Shown in pieces: positions 5,987 through 13,241 of a stretch of DNA of 19,696 nt. The notes under the pieces were generated by a model, which was not told the DNA's origin, ran no database searches, and saw nothing but the letters and a program-made list of their open reading frames with translations. Made by a program: the position numbers and the translations under genes. The stretch comes from JBEKLJ01 sp050010255 (GTDB taxonomy: Bacteria; Acidobacteriota; Terriglobia; Bryobacterales; Bryobacteraceae): NCBI GenBank assembly GCA_050010255.1, contig JBEKLJ010000035.1, forward strand, positions 1 through 19,696, given 5' to 3'. Each line of letters opens with the position of its first letter. Positions within the stretch are counted from its first letter, which is position 1.

Positions 5987-7153
5987 CTACAGCACGCGCA
6001 GGCCGACCAAGGTGACGTCGTCGGTCTGGATGGCGCTGAAGGAGCGCGCCGCGTCCAGCGCCCCATCCAGGAGCGCGCCCAGCGGCGCCTGGCCGCGGGC
6101 CCGGATCAGGTCCAGCAGCCGGGCCTCTCCAAACTCCTCGCCGACCTCGATGCCGGCCTCGGTCACCCCGTCGGAAAAGATGACCAGGGTGTCGCCCGGA
6201 GCGAGCTGGACGGCCCGCTCGCCGCAGTCCCATTCACGGAAGAGCCCGAGGACCGTGGCGGTGGGCTCGAGCCTCTCGACCGCGCCGCCGGCCCGGAGCA
6301 GGATGGGCGCAAGGTGCCCGCAGTTGACGTACCGCAGCCGGCGCGTTCCCTCCTCGTAGCGGCCAAAGAAGAGCGTGGCGTACTGTTCCGCAGGGGTGGA
6401 GTCGCAGAACAGGCGGTTTACGGCGCAGACGAGCGCGCGCGGGCTGTCCACGGCGATGGCGGCGTGGCTGCGAAAGCAGCCCTGCAAGTTGGCCATCAGC
6501 AGCGCCGCGGCAATCCCCTTGCCCGAGACGTCCGCCAGCAGGAAACCCAGCAGGCCGGGCGCCGGGTCGAGGAAGTCGTAGTAATCCCCGCCCACCTCGT
6601 GCGCGGGCACGCAGCGGCCCGCGCACTCCGCCGTCGCCAGAAGGGCGGCCCGCTGGGGGAAGAGCCGGGCCTGGACCTGGCGCGCGATCTCCAGCTCCGA
6701 GCGGGCGCGGGATACCTCCAGCCGCCGCCGCGCGGCTTGGCTGGCCTGCTTCTGGACGACCTCCAGCAGACGGCGGTTGTCCCAGGGCTTCTGGACAAAA
6801 TCGACCGCGCCGCGGCGCATCGCCTCCACCGCCAGTTCGACGTTGCCCCAGGCAGTCATGACCACGATGGGCGCCGGATCGTTGCCGTCGTGCAGCCGGG
6901 CCAGCAGGTCCAAGCCCTCCTGGCCCGAGGTGGTGTCGCGGGCGTAGTTCAAGTCCATCAGGACCAGGTCGTAGCGGTTGGCGGCGGCGGCGTCCAGCAG
7001 AGCCTGCGGGGAATCGACGGTATCGGCGCGGTGGCCGGCGCTCTTCAGCAGCAGCCGCAGTGCTTCCAGGACATCAGAACGGTCGTCGGCAACCAGGACG
7101 CGCAACGGTCCCGCTTCAGCGCTGGACTGCGGCTCGCTGTCGATTACGGGCAT
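5987..7153 (-). CDS. Response regulator with PP2C (SpoIIE/RsbU-type) phosphatase output
   Basis: A 388-residue two-domain protein. Residues about 17-135 form a CheY-like receiver: acidic pair Asp23-Asp24, phosphoacceptor Asp67 in LVLMDLNY, Thr100 and Lys122 in VQKPWD. A helical linker (about 136-170, with IARQVQARLFPQ) leads to a SpoIIE-type PP2C domain with metal-binding blocks GGDYYDF (Asp190), ADVSGKG (Asp208), FSDGVTEAG (Asp328) and the terminal TDDVTLV (Asp378/Asp379). Such proteins dephosphorylate STAS anti-anti-sigma factors when the receiver is phosphorylated; the STAS protein at 1907-1560 is a candidate substrate. Start ATG at 7153 overlaps the end of the upstream VWA gene by 10 bases, and GGAGG abuts the ATG, which suggests translational coupling. 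A GTG at 7183 is possible but has no ribosome site. No cognate histidine kinase is in the window. Confidence 0.9.
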   Translation of the reverse strand: MPVIDSEPQSSAEAGPLRVLVADDRSDVLEALRLLLKSAGHRADTVDSPQALLDAAAANRYDLVLMDLNYARDTTSGQEGLDLLARLHDGNDPAPIVVMTAWGNVELAVEAMRRGAVDFVQKPWDNRRLLEVVQKQASQAARRRLEVSRARSELEIARQVQARLFPQRAALLATAECAGRCVPAHEVGGDYYDFLDPAPGLLGFLLADVSGKGIAAALLMANLQGCFRSHAAIAVDSPRALVCAVNRLFCDSTPAEQYATLFFGRYEEGTRRLRYVNCGHLAPILLRAGGAVERLEPTATVLGLFREWDCGERAVQLAPGDTLVIFSDGVTEAGIEVGEEFGEARLLDLIRARGQAPLGALLDGALDAARSFSAIQTDDVTLVGLRVL

Positions 7154-8253
7154 CCTCCGGAGACGGTGCAAGCCGCCTGCCACGGGGTGGGATGAAAGGA
7201 AAGGCCTCCCCGCGCCGCGCGTCCCTGGTTGTGTCCGCTTATGGGACGCCCTTGCCCAGATCCGGGCGGCGCCGGGCCGGCGGCGATCCCGACCGGCGGG
7301 GTGGCGGGCGGCGGGGTGGCGGCGGCGCGGCTGGCCAGCTCCGAGGTGGCGTAGTAGCCGGTCCGCGTGCGCACGCTGGCGCCGTCGCGCGCGCTTACCG
7401 TGACCTTGATCTGGCGGTACGTGCCGTCCAGGCTGGTGTTCGAGGGCGTGTAAGCCAGGATGTACTGGTTGCGGATGTCGTGCGCCACTTGCAGTGTGAA
7501 AGTGCCGACGTCGTCCACGGCTTTCGGGTAGTAGGCGAGGCCGCCCGTGGCCAGCGCCAGCGCGTTCAGGGCGCGTTTGGCCCGTTTGGCGGCCCCCCTC
7601 AGCTCCTCGTTCAGCAGGCCGATGGTGTAGATGAGCACCTCGCGCTGCTGCGCCTTCTGGACGAGCCTCTCCAGGGTGACGTCGCTGGCGTTGTCGTCGC
7701 CGTCGGTGATCACCACGACGACCTTCTTGTCCCGCTTGCCCTTCACCTTCAGGTGCTCCATGGATAGGTCGATGGCGTCGCGCATGGCGGTGCCGCCGCG
7801 CGAATCGATGCGCGCCACGCCCTCCTCGAGCTGGCTGATGTCGCTGGTGAAATCTACGTCCAGGTACGCCTCGTAGTTGAAGTTGACGATGAAGACCTCG
7901 TCCTGCCGGTTCGACGCCCTCACCAGCGCCATAGCCGCTTCCTCGACCCTCTTGCGCTTCGGTCCCATGGAGCCGCTGTTGTCGACGACGATGCCCATCG
8001 ACACAGGCACGTCCTCGCGCTTGAAGATCTTCATCTGCTGCTCGACGCCGTCCTCGTAAACGTGGAACGCGTTTCGCGGCAGGTTCGTGATCAGCTTCCC
8101 GTTTCGGTCCACCACCGTAGCGTGCAGCACCACCAGCCGCGTGTCGGCGCGGAACACCGCCGGGCCCTCCTGCTGCGCCAGCACCGGTCCGGCGGGCGGG
8201 GCGAAAAAGCCGGCGATCAGTAAGAGTGGAAGAAGCCTACTGCGTGGGTGCAT
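7144..8253 (-). CDS. Secreted von Willebrand factor A protein (VWFA-related Acidobacterial domain), second of pair
   Basis: A 369-residue protein with a signal peptide (basic MHPRSR, hydrophobic LLPLLLIAGFFAPPAG, likely cut after VLA at residue 26), a short N-terminal strand region (VVDRNGKLITNLPRNAF and YEDGVEQ) and a VWA domain. The MIDAS metal site is complete: Asp91-x-Ser93-x-Ser95 in DNSGSMG, Thr155 in GGTAMRD and Asp184 in ITDGDD. Endings such as IRNQYILAYTPSN and RTGYYA are typical of the TIGR03436-type family seen mainly in Acidobacteria; the function is unknown, and protein or matrix binding is presumed. About 75 Ala/Pro/Gly-rich residues follow the domain, which is unusual. Its start overlaps the end of the other VWA gene by 17 bases and its stop overlaps the phosphatase gene, so the three form an operon. 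No strong ribosome site is visible; translation is probably coupled. Confidence 0.88.
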   Translation of the reverse strand: MHPRSRLLPLLLIAGFFAPPAGPVLAQQEGPAVFRADTRLVVLHATVVDRNGKLITNLPRNAFHVYEDGVEQQMKIFKREDVPVSMGIVVDNSGSMGPKRKRVEEAAMALVRASNRQDEVFIVNFNYEAYLDVDFTSDISQLEEGVARIDSRGGTAMRDAIDLSMEHLKVKGKRDKKVVVVITDGDDNASDVTLERLVQKAQQREVLIYTIGLLNEELRGAAKRAKRALNALALATGGLAYYPKAVDDVGTFTLQVAHDIRNQYILAYTPSNTSLDGTYRQIKVTVSARDGASVRTRTGYYATSELASRAAATPPPATPPVGIAAGPAPPGSGQGRPISGHNQGRAARGGLSFHPTPWQAACTVSGGCP

Positions 8254-9256
8254 AGTAGCCGAGCCGCCAGAAGGCCCGCAGCGGCGGCAATCCTTTGGGT
8301 TGTATCAGCTTCACCTGCACGCGCCGGTACTTCCCGTCCCTCTGCCGGTTGGTGGGCGCATACCCCAGCAGGTACTGGTTGTGGAGCTCGATGGCGATCT
8401 TGGCCGCAATGTCCGGCAGTTCGTTGAGGTTCTCCACCGGAAAGTGCCGCCCTCCGGTCTGCTCCGCAACCTCGCTCAGCAGGCCGGGACCTGCCAGCTC
8501 CTCCGCGGTGCGGCCGCGGGCGGCAATGGCCTCGAAGATGCCGATGGCATAGATCTGGACGTCGGCTTCGCGCACGACGTTCCGGATCTCGCTGGGGGTG
8601 TACCGGCTGGAGTTGTCGCCGCCATCGGAGATGACCACCAGCGCTTTGCGCGGGTTGTGCGCCTTCTTCATCGCGTCGATCGCCAGATAGATGCCGTCCA
8701 GCAGCGCCGTGCGGCCCTTGGATTGAACGAACGTGAGGCGGTTCTGGATTTCTTCGGTAGCGCGCGTGAAACCAAGCGTCAGCACCGGCCGCTCGCTGAA
8801 CTGCACCAGGAAGAATTCGTCTTCCGGGTTGGCGGTTCGCATGAGCTGCCCCACCGCCTGGCGGGACTTCTGGAGCTTCGCGCCCATGCTGCCGCTGGTG
8901 TCGAACACCAGGCCGATCGAGATCGGCGCGTCCTCGCTGGAGAAGTACGCCACCGCCTGCTCGACCTTGTCCTCGAAGATCCGGAAGTGCTCTCTCTCCA
9001 GCCCGGTGACGAACCGGTTCAGCGGGTCGGTCACGGTCACCGGTATCTGGACCACCGAAGTCTCGACGCGGATGTTCCCCGGCCGGGGGCTGTCCGCCAC
9101 GGCGGGGGCGGGTCGCCGGGGGTGCGGTTGGATGGAGACCTGGGGGTCCGAGGTGCGGGGCTTGGGGTTATCGTCCGCGGCCAGGCAGGTGACCGTCATC
9201 GAGAGCCAACACGCACAGGCGAGACGGGCGTACTTCACAGGCCTTCGCGCAACCAT
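8237..9256 (-). CDS. Secreted von Willebrand factor A protein (VWFA-related Acidobacterial domain), first of pair
   Basis: A 339-residue exported protein. Signal peptide: MVARRPVK followed by a hydrophobic stretch ending CLA at residue 26. A Pro-rich linker (about 28-60) precedes the domain, which has IPVTVTDPLNRFVTGLE and IFEDKVEQ and a complete MIDAS: Asp119-x-Ser121-x-Ser123 in DTSGSMG, Thr183 in GRTALLD and Asp211 in ISDGGD. The end (LHNQYLLGYAPTN, LGYYAPTQ) matches the Acidobacterial VWA family. The ATG at 9256 is chosen over an in-frame start at 9334 because it has GGGGAG upstream and gives a clean signal peptide. It is the first gene of the VWA-VWA-PP2C operon, with an extended -10 (TGCTATACT) 40 bases upstream. 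The two VWA proteins are clearly related but not close copies. The biological role is unknown. Confidence 0.88.
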   Translation of the reverse strand: MVARRPVKYARLACACWLSMTVTCLAADDNPKPRTSDPQVSIQPHPRRPAPAVADSPRPGNIRVETSVVQIPVTVTDPLNRFVTGLEREHFRIFEDKVEQAVAYFSSEDAPISIGLVFDTSGSMGAKLQKSRQAVGQLMRTANPEDEFFLVQFSERPVLTLGFTRATEEIQNRLTFVQSKGRTALLDGIYLAIDAMKKAHNPRKALVVISDGGDNSSRYTPSEIRNVVREADVQIYAIGIFEAIAARGRTAEELAGPGLLSEVAEQTGGRHFPVENLNELPDIAAKIAIELHNQYLLGYAPTNRQRDGKYRRVQVKLIQPKGLPPLRAFWRLGYYAPTQ

Positions 9257-9295
9257 GATTGGCTCTCCCCTCCCCGCTTGGCTGCGACAGTCCTC

Positions 9296-9304
9296 AGTAT
9301 AGCA
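9296..9304 (-). promoter_or_regulatory. Extended -10 promoter of the VWA-VWA-PP2C operon
   Basis: The minus strand reads TGCTATACT, a good extended -10. It is 40 bases before the ATG at 9256 and lies 12 bases downstream of repeat copy C, whose end falls in the -35 region. No TTGACA-like -35 is visible. Confidence 0.5.
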
Positions 9305-9316
9305 GCAGCACTCCCA

Positions 9317-9364
9317 GCCCGGAGGTTTTACCACGATCGTAGCGAGGCGCGGTGAGAGGGCCCA
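9317..9364 (-). repeat. Copy C of the dispersed palindromic repeat (single end)
   Basis: On the minus strand these 48 bases match 2772-2819 of the inverted-repeat element at about 44 positions, from GCCCTCTCA through CGATCGTGGT to TCCGGGCT. Only this right-hand end is present; I could not find the matching left end in the next bases. It lies between the divergent VWA operon and kdsB. Confidence 0.75.
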
Positions 9365-9440
9365 AAAGCATCAAGCGATGCCACACGGAGCGCTCGCGGT
9401 CGGTGCCCGCAGGGGGCCGGATGAGCCGGCGGCGGACTTG

Positions 9441-9449
9441 TGCTATGAT
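9441..9449 (+). promoter_or_regulatory. Extended -10 promoter of kdsB; transcript may be leaderless
   Basis: TGCTATGAT forms an extended -10. Its end is five bases before the kdsB GTG (9455), so transcription would begin at or within a base or two of the start codon. No ribosome site precedes the GTG, which agrees with a leaderless mRNA. No clear -35 is seen. Confidence 0.5.
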
Positions 9450-9454
9450 CGAAC

Positions 9455-10264
9455 GTGCCGAGAAGGATTCTGGGAATCATCCCGGCCCGTTTTGCCTCCT
9501 CCCGTTTCCCCGGTAAGGCTCTCGCCTCGATCGCCGGCAAAAGCATGCTGGAACGCGTCGTAGAGCGCGCCAGCCAGGCCCGCTGCCTGAGCCAGGTGCT
9601 GGTGGCCACCGACGACGAGCGGATCGCCTCCGAGGCGCGGCGCATCGGCGCCGCCGTGCGCATGACCCGCGCCGACCACCCCTCCGGCACCGACCGCGTG
9701 GCCGAGGTGGCCTCCGCGGACAGCGCCGAGCTGGTGGTGAATATCCAGGGCGACGAGCCGTTGATCGACCCGGCGGCGATCGATGCCGCGGTGCTGGGCC
9801 TGCTCGGCGCACCGGAGATTATCCCCATGGGCACGCTGAAGAAGCGAATCGTGGACCGAAGCGAGATCGGGAACCCGAGCGTGGTGAAAGTCGTGACCGA
9901 CCGCGAGGGGAACGCAATCTACTTCTCGCGGGCGCCTATCCCATACGTCCGCGACGGCGCGGCGGCAGAGCACTGGAAGCACATCGGGCTGTACGTCTAC
10001 CGGCGCGAGTTTCTGTTATCGTATTCACGATTGCCGATCGGGCCGCTGGAGCGGGCTGAGTGCCTGGAGCAGTTGCGCGCGCTCGAGAACGGCTACCAGA
10101 TCCGGGTCGTCGAGACCGAGTACGAATCGGTCCACGTGGATACCCCCGAGGACCTGGAAAAGGTGAACCGCCTGTTGGGGGCCTCCGCGCTTGCCGCGCG
10201 CGCTCCCGGGGAGTCATTGAACCGAACGACGAACGACGCACAATGGCCAAGTACATCTTCGTAA
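9455..10264 (+). CDS. kdsB: 3-deoxy-manno-octulosonate cytidylyltransferase (CMP-Kdo synthetase)
   Basis: A 269-residue cytoplasmic enzyme that activates Kdo with CTP to CMP-Kdo for lipid A core assembly. Characteristic sequence: ILGIIPARFASSRFPGKAL (residues 5-23, CTP-binding loop), ATDDERI, HPSGTDRVAEV (75-85), the metal-binding Asp100 in NIQGDEPLID, HIGLYVYRREFL, LEQLRALENGY and the C-terminal SVHVDTPEDLEKV. The start is GTG at 9455; it gives the right N-terminus (MPRRILGIIPAR) and no other start fits. It lacks a ribosome site and lies directly behind a -10 box. The final roughly 25 residues after the conserved end are extra relative to the usual 245-250 and overlap the start of pyrG by 22 bases. 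First gene of kdsB-pyrG-kdsA. Confidence 0.95.
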   Translation: MPRRILGIIPARFASSRFPGKALASIAGKSMLERVVERASQARCLSQVLVATDDERIASEARRIGAAVRMTRADHPSGTDRVAEVASADSAELVVNIQGDEPLIDPAAIDAAVLGLLGAPEIIPMGTLKKRIVDRSEIGNPSVVKVVTDREGNAIYFSRAPIPYVRDGAAAEHWKHIGLYVYRREFLLSYSRLPIGPLERAECLEQLRALENGYQIRVVETEYESVHVDTPEDLEKVNRLLGASALAARAPGESLNRTTNDAQWPSTSS

Positions 10265-11883
10265 CCGGCGGCGTGGTTTCCTCCCTGGGCAAGGGAATCG
10301 CCGCGGCCTCGATCGGCTGCTTGCTGGAGAGCCGCGGGCTGAGGGTGACCTGTCAGAAGTTCGATCCGTACCTGAACGTCGATCCAGGCACGATGAGCCC
10401 CTTCCAGCACGGGGAGGTGTACGTCACCGACGACGGCGCCGAGACCGACCTCGACCTGGGCCACTACGAGCGCTTCACGCATGCGCACCTCACCCAGAGC
10501 AACAACGTCACCTCGGGCAGCATTTACGAGCAGATCATCACCAAGGAGCGGCGCGGCGACTATCTCGGCAAGACCGTGCAAGTGATCCCGCACGTGACCA
10601 ACGAGATCAAGGCCGCCATTCGCCGGGTCTCCCCCGAGGTGGACGTGGTCATCGTCGAAATCGGCGGCACGGTGGGCGACATCGAGTCGCTGCCGTTTCT
10701 GGAAGCGATCCGCCAGATGCGCCACGAGGTGGGCCGCGTCAACGCCATCTTCGTCCACGTCACGCTGGTGCCCTGGATCAACGCCGCGCGGGAGCTGAAG
10801 ACCAAGCCCACCCAGCACAGCGTCAAGGAGCTGCGCGAGATCGGCATCCAGCCGGACCTGCTGCTGTGCCGCAGCGAGCGTTTCCTGTCGCGCGAAATCA
10901 AGGAGAAGATTGCGCTGTTCTGCGACGTGGCCGTAGAGAACGTCATCAGCGCGCGCGACGTCGCCTCGGTCTACGAGGTGCCGCTGGCCTTTGCCGAGGA
11001 GGGCGTGGACGAGCGCGTTCTGGAAGCGCTGCGGCTGGAGGCTGGGCCGCGCAACCTGGAGGACTGGACCGCGATGGTCGAACGCCTCAAGCAGCCGCGG
11101 GGCGAGGTCTCTATCGGCCTGGTCGGCAAGTACACGCAGTACGAGGACTCCTACAAGAGCCTCAACGAGGCCCTGCTCCACGGCGGCCTGGCGCACAACG
11201 TCCGGGCGGTCATCCGCTGGATCGATTCCGAGACGCTGCGCGAGGAGGGCGGGCTGGAGTCGTTCGAGGCCTACGACGGCATCCTGGTGCCGGGCGGCTT
11301 CGGCAAGCGCGGCATCGAGGGCATGATCGAGGCGATCCGGTACGCGCGCGAGCGCCAGGTGCCCTACTTCGGCATCTGCCTGGGCATGCAACTCATGGTG
11401 GTGGAGTACGCGCGCCATGTGTGCGGTCTGATCACCGCGAATTCGAGCGAGTTCGACACTGTCACCCCCTACCGCGTCATCTACAAGCTGCGGGAGCTGA
11501 AAGGCATCGACGAGCTGGGCGGCACCATGCGCCTGGGCGCCTATCCGTGCGTGCTGGCCGAGGGCAGCTTCGCGCTGGCGGCTTACGGCCAGCGCGAGAT
11601 CAGCGAGCGGCACCGCCACCGCTACGAGTTCAACCGCGAATTCCAGCAGACGCTGACCTCGCTCGGCCTGCGCCTGGCCGGGGAGACCCCGGACGCCGTC
11701 TACGCCGAGATTTGCGAGCTTCCGGACCACCCCTGGGCGCTGGGCTGCCAGTTCCATCCCGAGTTCAAGTCCAAGCCGCTGGAACCGCACCCGCTGTTCC
11801 GGGCCTTCATCGGGGCGGCGCTGGCCTACCGCGCCCGCCGGCCGCGGCAGACGGCGGAGGACTTTCAACCGGCCACGGTATGA
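10243..11883 (+). CDS. pyrG: CTP synthase (glutamine-hydrolysing)
   Basis: A complete 546-residue enzyme that makes CTP from UTP, ATP and glutamine, of usual length. The N-terminal synthetase domain begins MAKYIFVTGGVVSSLGKGI (Lys17 in the P-loop), followed by DPYLNVDPGTMSPFQHGEV, ETDLDLGHYERF and EIGGTVGDIES. The C-terminal class I glutamine amidotransferase domain has the nucleophile Cys379 in GICLGMQ and the His505/Glu507 pair in FHPEFKSKP. Start ATG at 10243 is fixed by the conserved N-terminus; it overlaps the end of kdsB by 22 bases and has no good ribosome site, so it probably depends on coupling. Its stop overlaps the kdsA ATG in an ATGA junction. Placement between two Kdo genes fits supply of CTP to KdsB. 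Confidence 0.97.
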   Translation: MAKYIFVTGGVVSSLGKGIAAASIGCLLESRGLRVTCQKFDPYLNVDPGTMSPFQHGEVYVTDDGAETDLDLGHYERFTHAHLTQSNNVTSGSIYEQIITKERRGDYLGKTVQVIPHVTNEIKAAIRRVSPEVDVVIVEIGGTVGDIESLPFLEAIRQMRHEVGRVNAIFVHVTLVPWINAARELKTKPTQHSVKELREIGIQPDLLLCRSERFLSREIKEKIALFCDVAVENVISARDVASVYEVPLAFAEEGVDERVLEALRLEAGPRNLEDWTAMVERLKQPRGEVSIGLVGKYTQYEDSYKSLNEALLHGGLAHNVRAVIRWIDSETLREEGGLESFEAYDGILVPGGFGKRGIEGMIEAIRYARERQVPYFGICLGMQLMVVEYARHVCGLITANSSEFDTVTPYRVIYKLRELKGIDELGGTMRLGAYPCVLAEGSFALAAYGQREISERHRHRYEFNREFQQTLTSLGLRLAGETPDAVYAEICELPDHPWALGCQFHPEFKSKPLEPHPLFRAFIGAALAYRARRPRQTAEDFQPATV

Positions 11884-12722
11884 CGGTCGAGCTTCTCACC
11901 GCGAGCGGCGAACGGATCGGCTTCGGCGAGGGCTGCCCGCTCGCGCTCATCGCCGGCCCGTGCGTGATCGAGAGCGAGGAGCACGTTCACTTCCTGGCCC
12001 GCGAGATTCGGAAGATCGCCGGGCCGTTCGTTTTCAAGGCGTCGTTCGACAAGGCCAACCGCCTGAGCTTGCAGTCCTACCGCGGCCCCGGCCTTGAGGA
12101 GGGTCTCCGCATCCTGGGCGACCTGCGGCGCGAGGGCTACGCCGTCCTGACCGACATTCACGAGCCGGGGCAGGCCGAGCCGGCCGCCGCGGCCGCCGAC
12201 GTGCTCCAGATTCCCGCCCTGCTGTGCCGGCAAACCGACCTGCTCGTGGCCGCGGGCCGCACCGGCCGCGTGGTGAACATCAAGAAGGGACAGTTCATGG
12301 CCGCCCGCGACATGTGGCTGGCGGCCGAGAAGGTGGCCTCGACCGGCAACACCAAGATCCTGCTGACCGAGCGGGGCACCAGCTTCGGCTACAACAACCT
12401 GGTGGTGGATATGCGGGGGCTGGCGATCATGCGCCAGTCCGGCTACCCGGTGGTCTTTGACGCGACGCACAGCGTCCAGTTGCCCGGGGGCGCGGGAACG
12501 GTCTCCGGCGGCCAGGCGGAGTTTATCGAGCCGCTGGCGCGCGCCGCGGTGGCGGTGGGCGTGGACGGGCTGTTCGTCGAGGTGCACGAGGCGCCGGAGC
12601 GGGCGCTCTCGGACGGCCCGAACGCCTTGCGCCTGGATGGGCTCGGGCCGCTGCTGGAGCGGCTGCGGCGGATCCGGCAGGCCGCCTTGCACGCTCCCGC
12701 CTCTTCCGGCGTCACAATATAG
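11880..12722 (+). CDS. kdsA: 3-deoxy-8-phosphooctulonate (Kdo-8-P) synthase, predicted metal-dependent type
   Basis: A complete 280-residue enzyme that condenses phosphoenolpyruvate with arabinose 5-phosphate to Kdo 8-phosphate. Motifs: LIAGPCVIES (about 23-32), FKASFDKANR (52-61), TDIHEPGQ, NIKKGQFM, TERGTSFGYNNLVVDMR and DATHSVQLPGG. Residues Cys28, His197, Glu234 and Asp245 match the four metal ligands of the Aquifex class, and the His-Glu and Glu-Asp spacings (37 and 11) are the same. Escherichia coli KdsA has Asn in place of the Cys and needs no metal, so this is predicted to be a metalloenzyme. Start ATG overlaps the pyrG stop (ATGA), which indicates coupling. Last of the three Kdo-related genes; a pilin-like gene starts 30 bases later. 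Confidence 0.95.
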   Translation: MTVELLTASGERIGFGEGCPLALIAGPCVIESEEHVHFLAREIRKIAGPFVFKASFDKANRLSLQSYRGPGLEEGLRILGDLRREGYAVLTDIHEPGQAEPAAAAADVLQIPALLCRQTDLLVAAGRTGRVVNIKKGQFMAARDMWLAAEKVASTGNTKILLTERGTSFGYNNLVVDMRGLAIMRQSGYPVVFDATHSVQLPGGAGTVSGGQAEFIEPLARAAVAVGVDGLFVEVHEAPERALSDGPNALRLDGLGPLLERLRRIRQAALHAPASSGVTI

Positions 12723-12752
12723 GTGGATCATGCGCTGCCGCGGAGGGTGTCG

Positions 12753-13226
12753 ATGAACCAGAGGACCGCATCCGGCCGGCGCCGGGGCTTCACCCTGATC
12801 GAGCTGCTGATCGTCATCGCGATCATCATGACCATCATCATGATCGCCCTGCCCATGGCCAAGAGCGTGCTCATGCACGCGCGCGAAGTGGCCGTCATCA
12901 AACAGATTCAGACCCTGCACACCGCCGAGATGCAGTACCAGTCGCAGTTCGGCCGGTATGCGACTAAGCTCGAGGAGCTGGGCCCGCCGGCCAGCGGCAG
13001 CGAGGGCCCGGGCGGCGCCAACCTGATCCCCGGCGAGCTGGCCAAGGGCGTCAAGAACGGCTACCAGTTCATTCTCCAGGGCAACGCCAACAGTTACACC
13101 ATCAACGCCAATCCCGTGGCCTTCAACAGCACCGGCCGGCGCACGTTCTTCTCCGACATGAGTAACGTCATCCACGAGAACTGGGGCGCGGAGCCCGCCA
13201 CCGCCAACAGCCCGGAAGTCAAGTAG
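12753..13226 (+). CDS. Type IV pilin-like protein / type II secretion pseudopilin
   Basis: A 157-residue protein with a class III leader: basic MNQRTASGRRRG, prepilin peptidase site after Gly12, then FTLIELLIVIAIIMTIIMIA with the conserved Glu at mature position 5. The hydrophobic helix is followed by a small globular region (YQSQFGRYATKLEELGPP, YQFILQGNANSYTINANP). The protein would be cleaved and methylated by prepilin peptidase and assembled into a pilus or pseudopilus. There is no C-terminal cysteine pair, and the size suits a minor pilin or GspG-like protein. ATG at 12753 is preferred over GTG at 12723 because GGAGG (12742-12746) lies six bases upstream and because the resulting leader is of normal length. 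No assembly genes are nearby, so the exact system is unknown. It may be cotranscribed with kdsA and the following arsC-like gene. Confidence 0.85.
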   Translation: MNQRTASGRRRGFTLIELLIVIAIIMTIIMIALPMAKSVLMHAREVAVIKQIQTLHTAEMQYQSQFGRYATKLEELGPPASGSEGPGGANLIPGELAKGVKNGYQFILQGNANSYTINANPVAFNSTGRRTFFSDMSNVIHENWGAEPATANSPEVK

Positions 13227-13241
13227 CACACGGGGGTGCCC

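Noticed and set aside
7154..7183. GTG start for the PP2C response regulator ten codons earlier
   Set aside because: No ribosome site upstream of it; the ATG at 7153 follows GGAGG and fits translational coupling, although its spacing is too short to be ideal.
9365..9440. Left end of repeat copy C, to make it a full element
   Set aside because: I looked for the complementary end with CCGGATG and TTCACC downstream of 9364. Only a chance CCGGATG (9418-9424) is present, without the flanking bases.
10093..11868. Very long minus-strand open frame opposite pyrG
   Set aside because: pyrG is unmistakable on the plus strand. The antisense frame is Leu/Gln/Asp-rich, has no recognisable domain, and is a by-product of high GC codon use.
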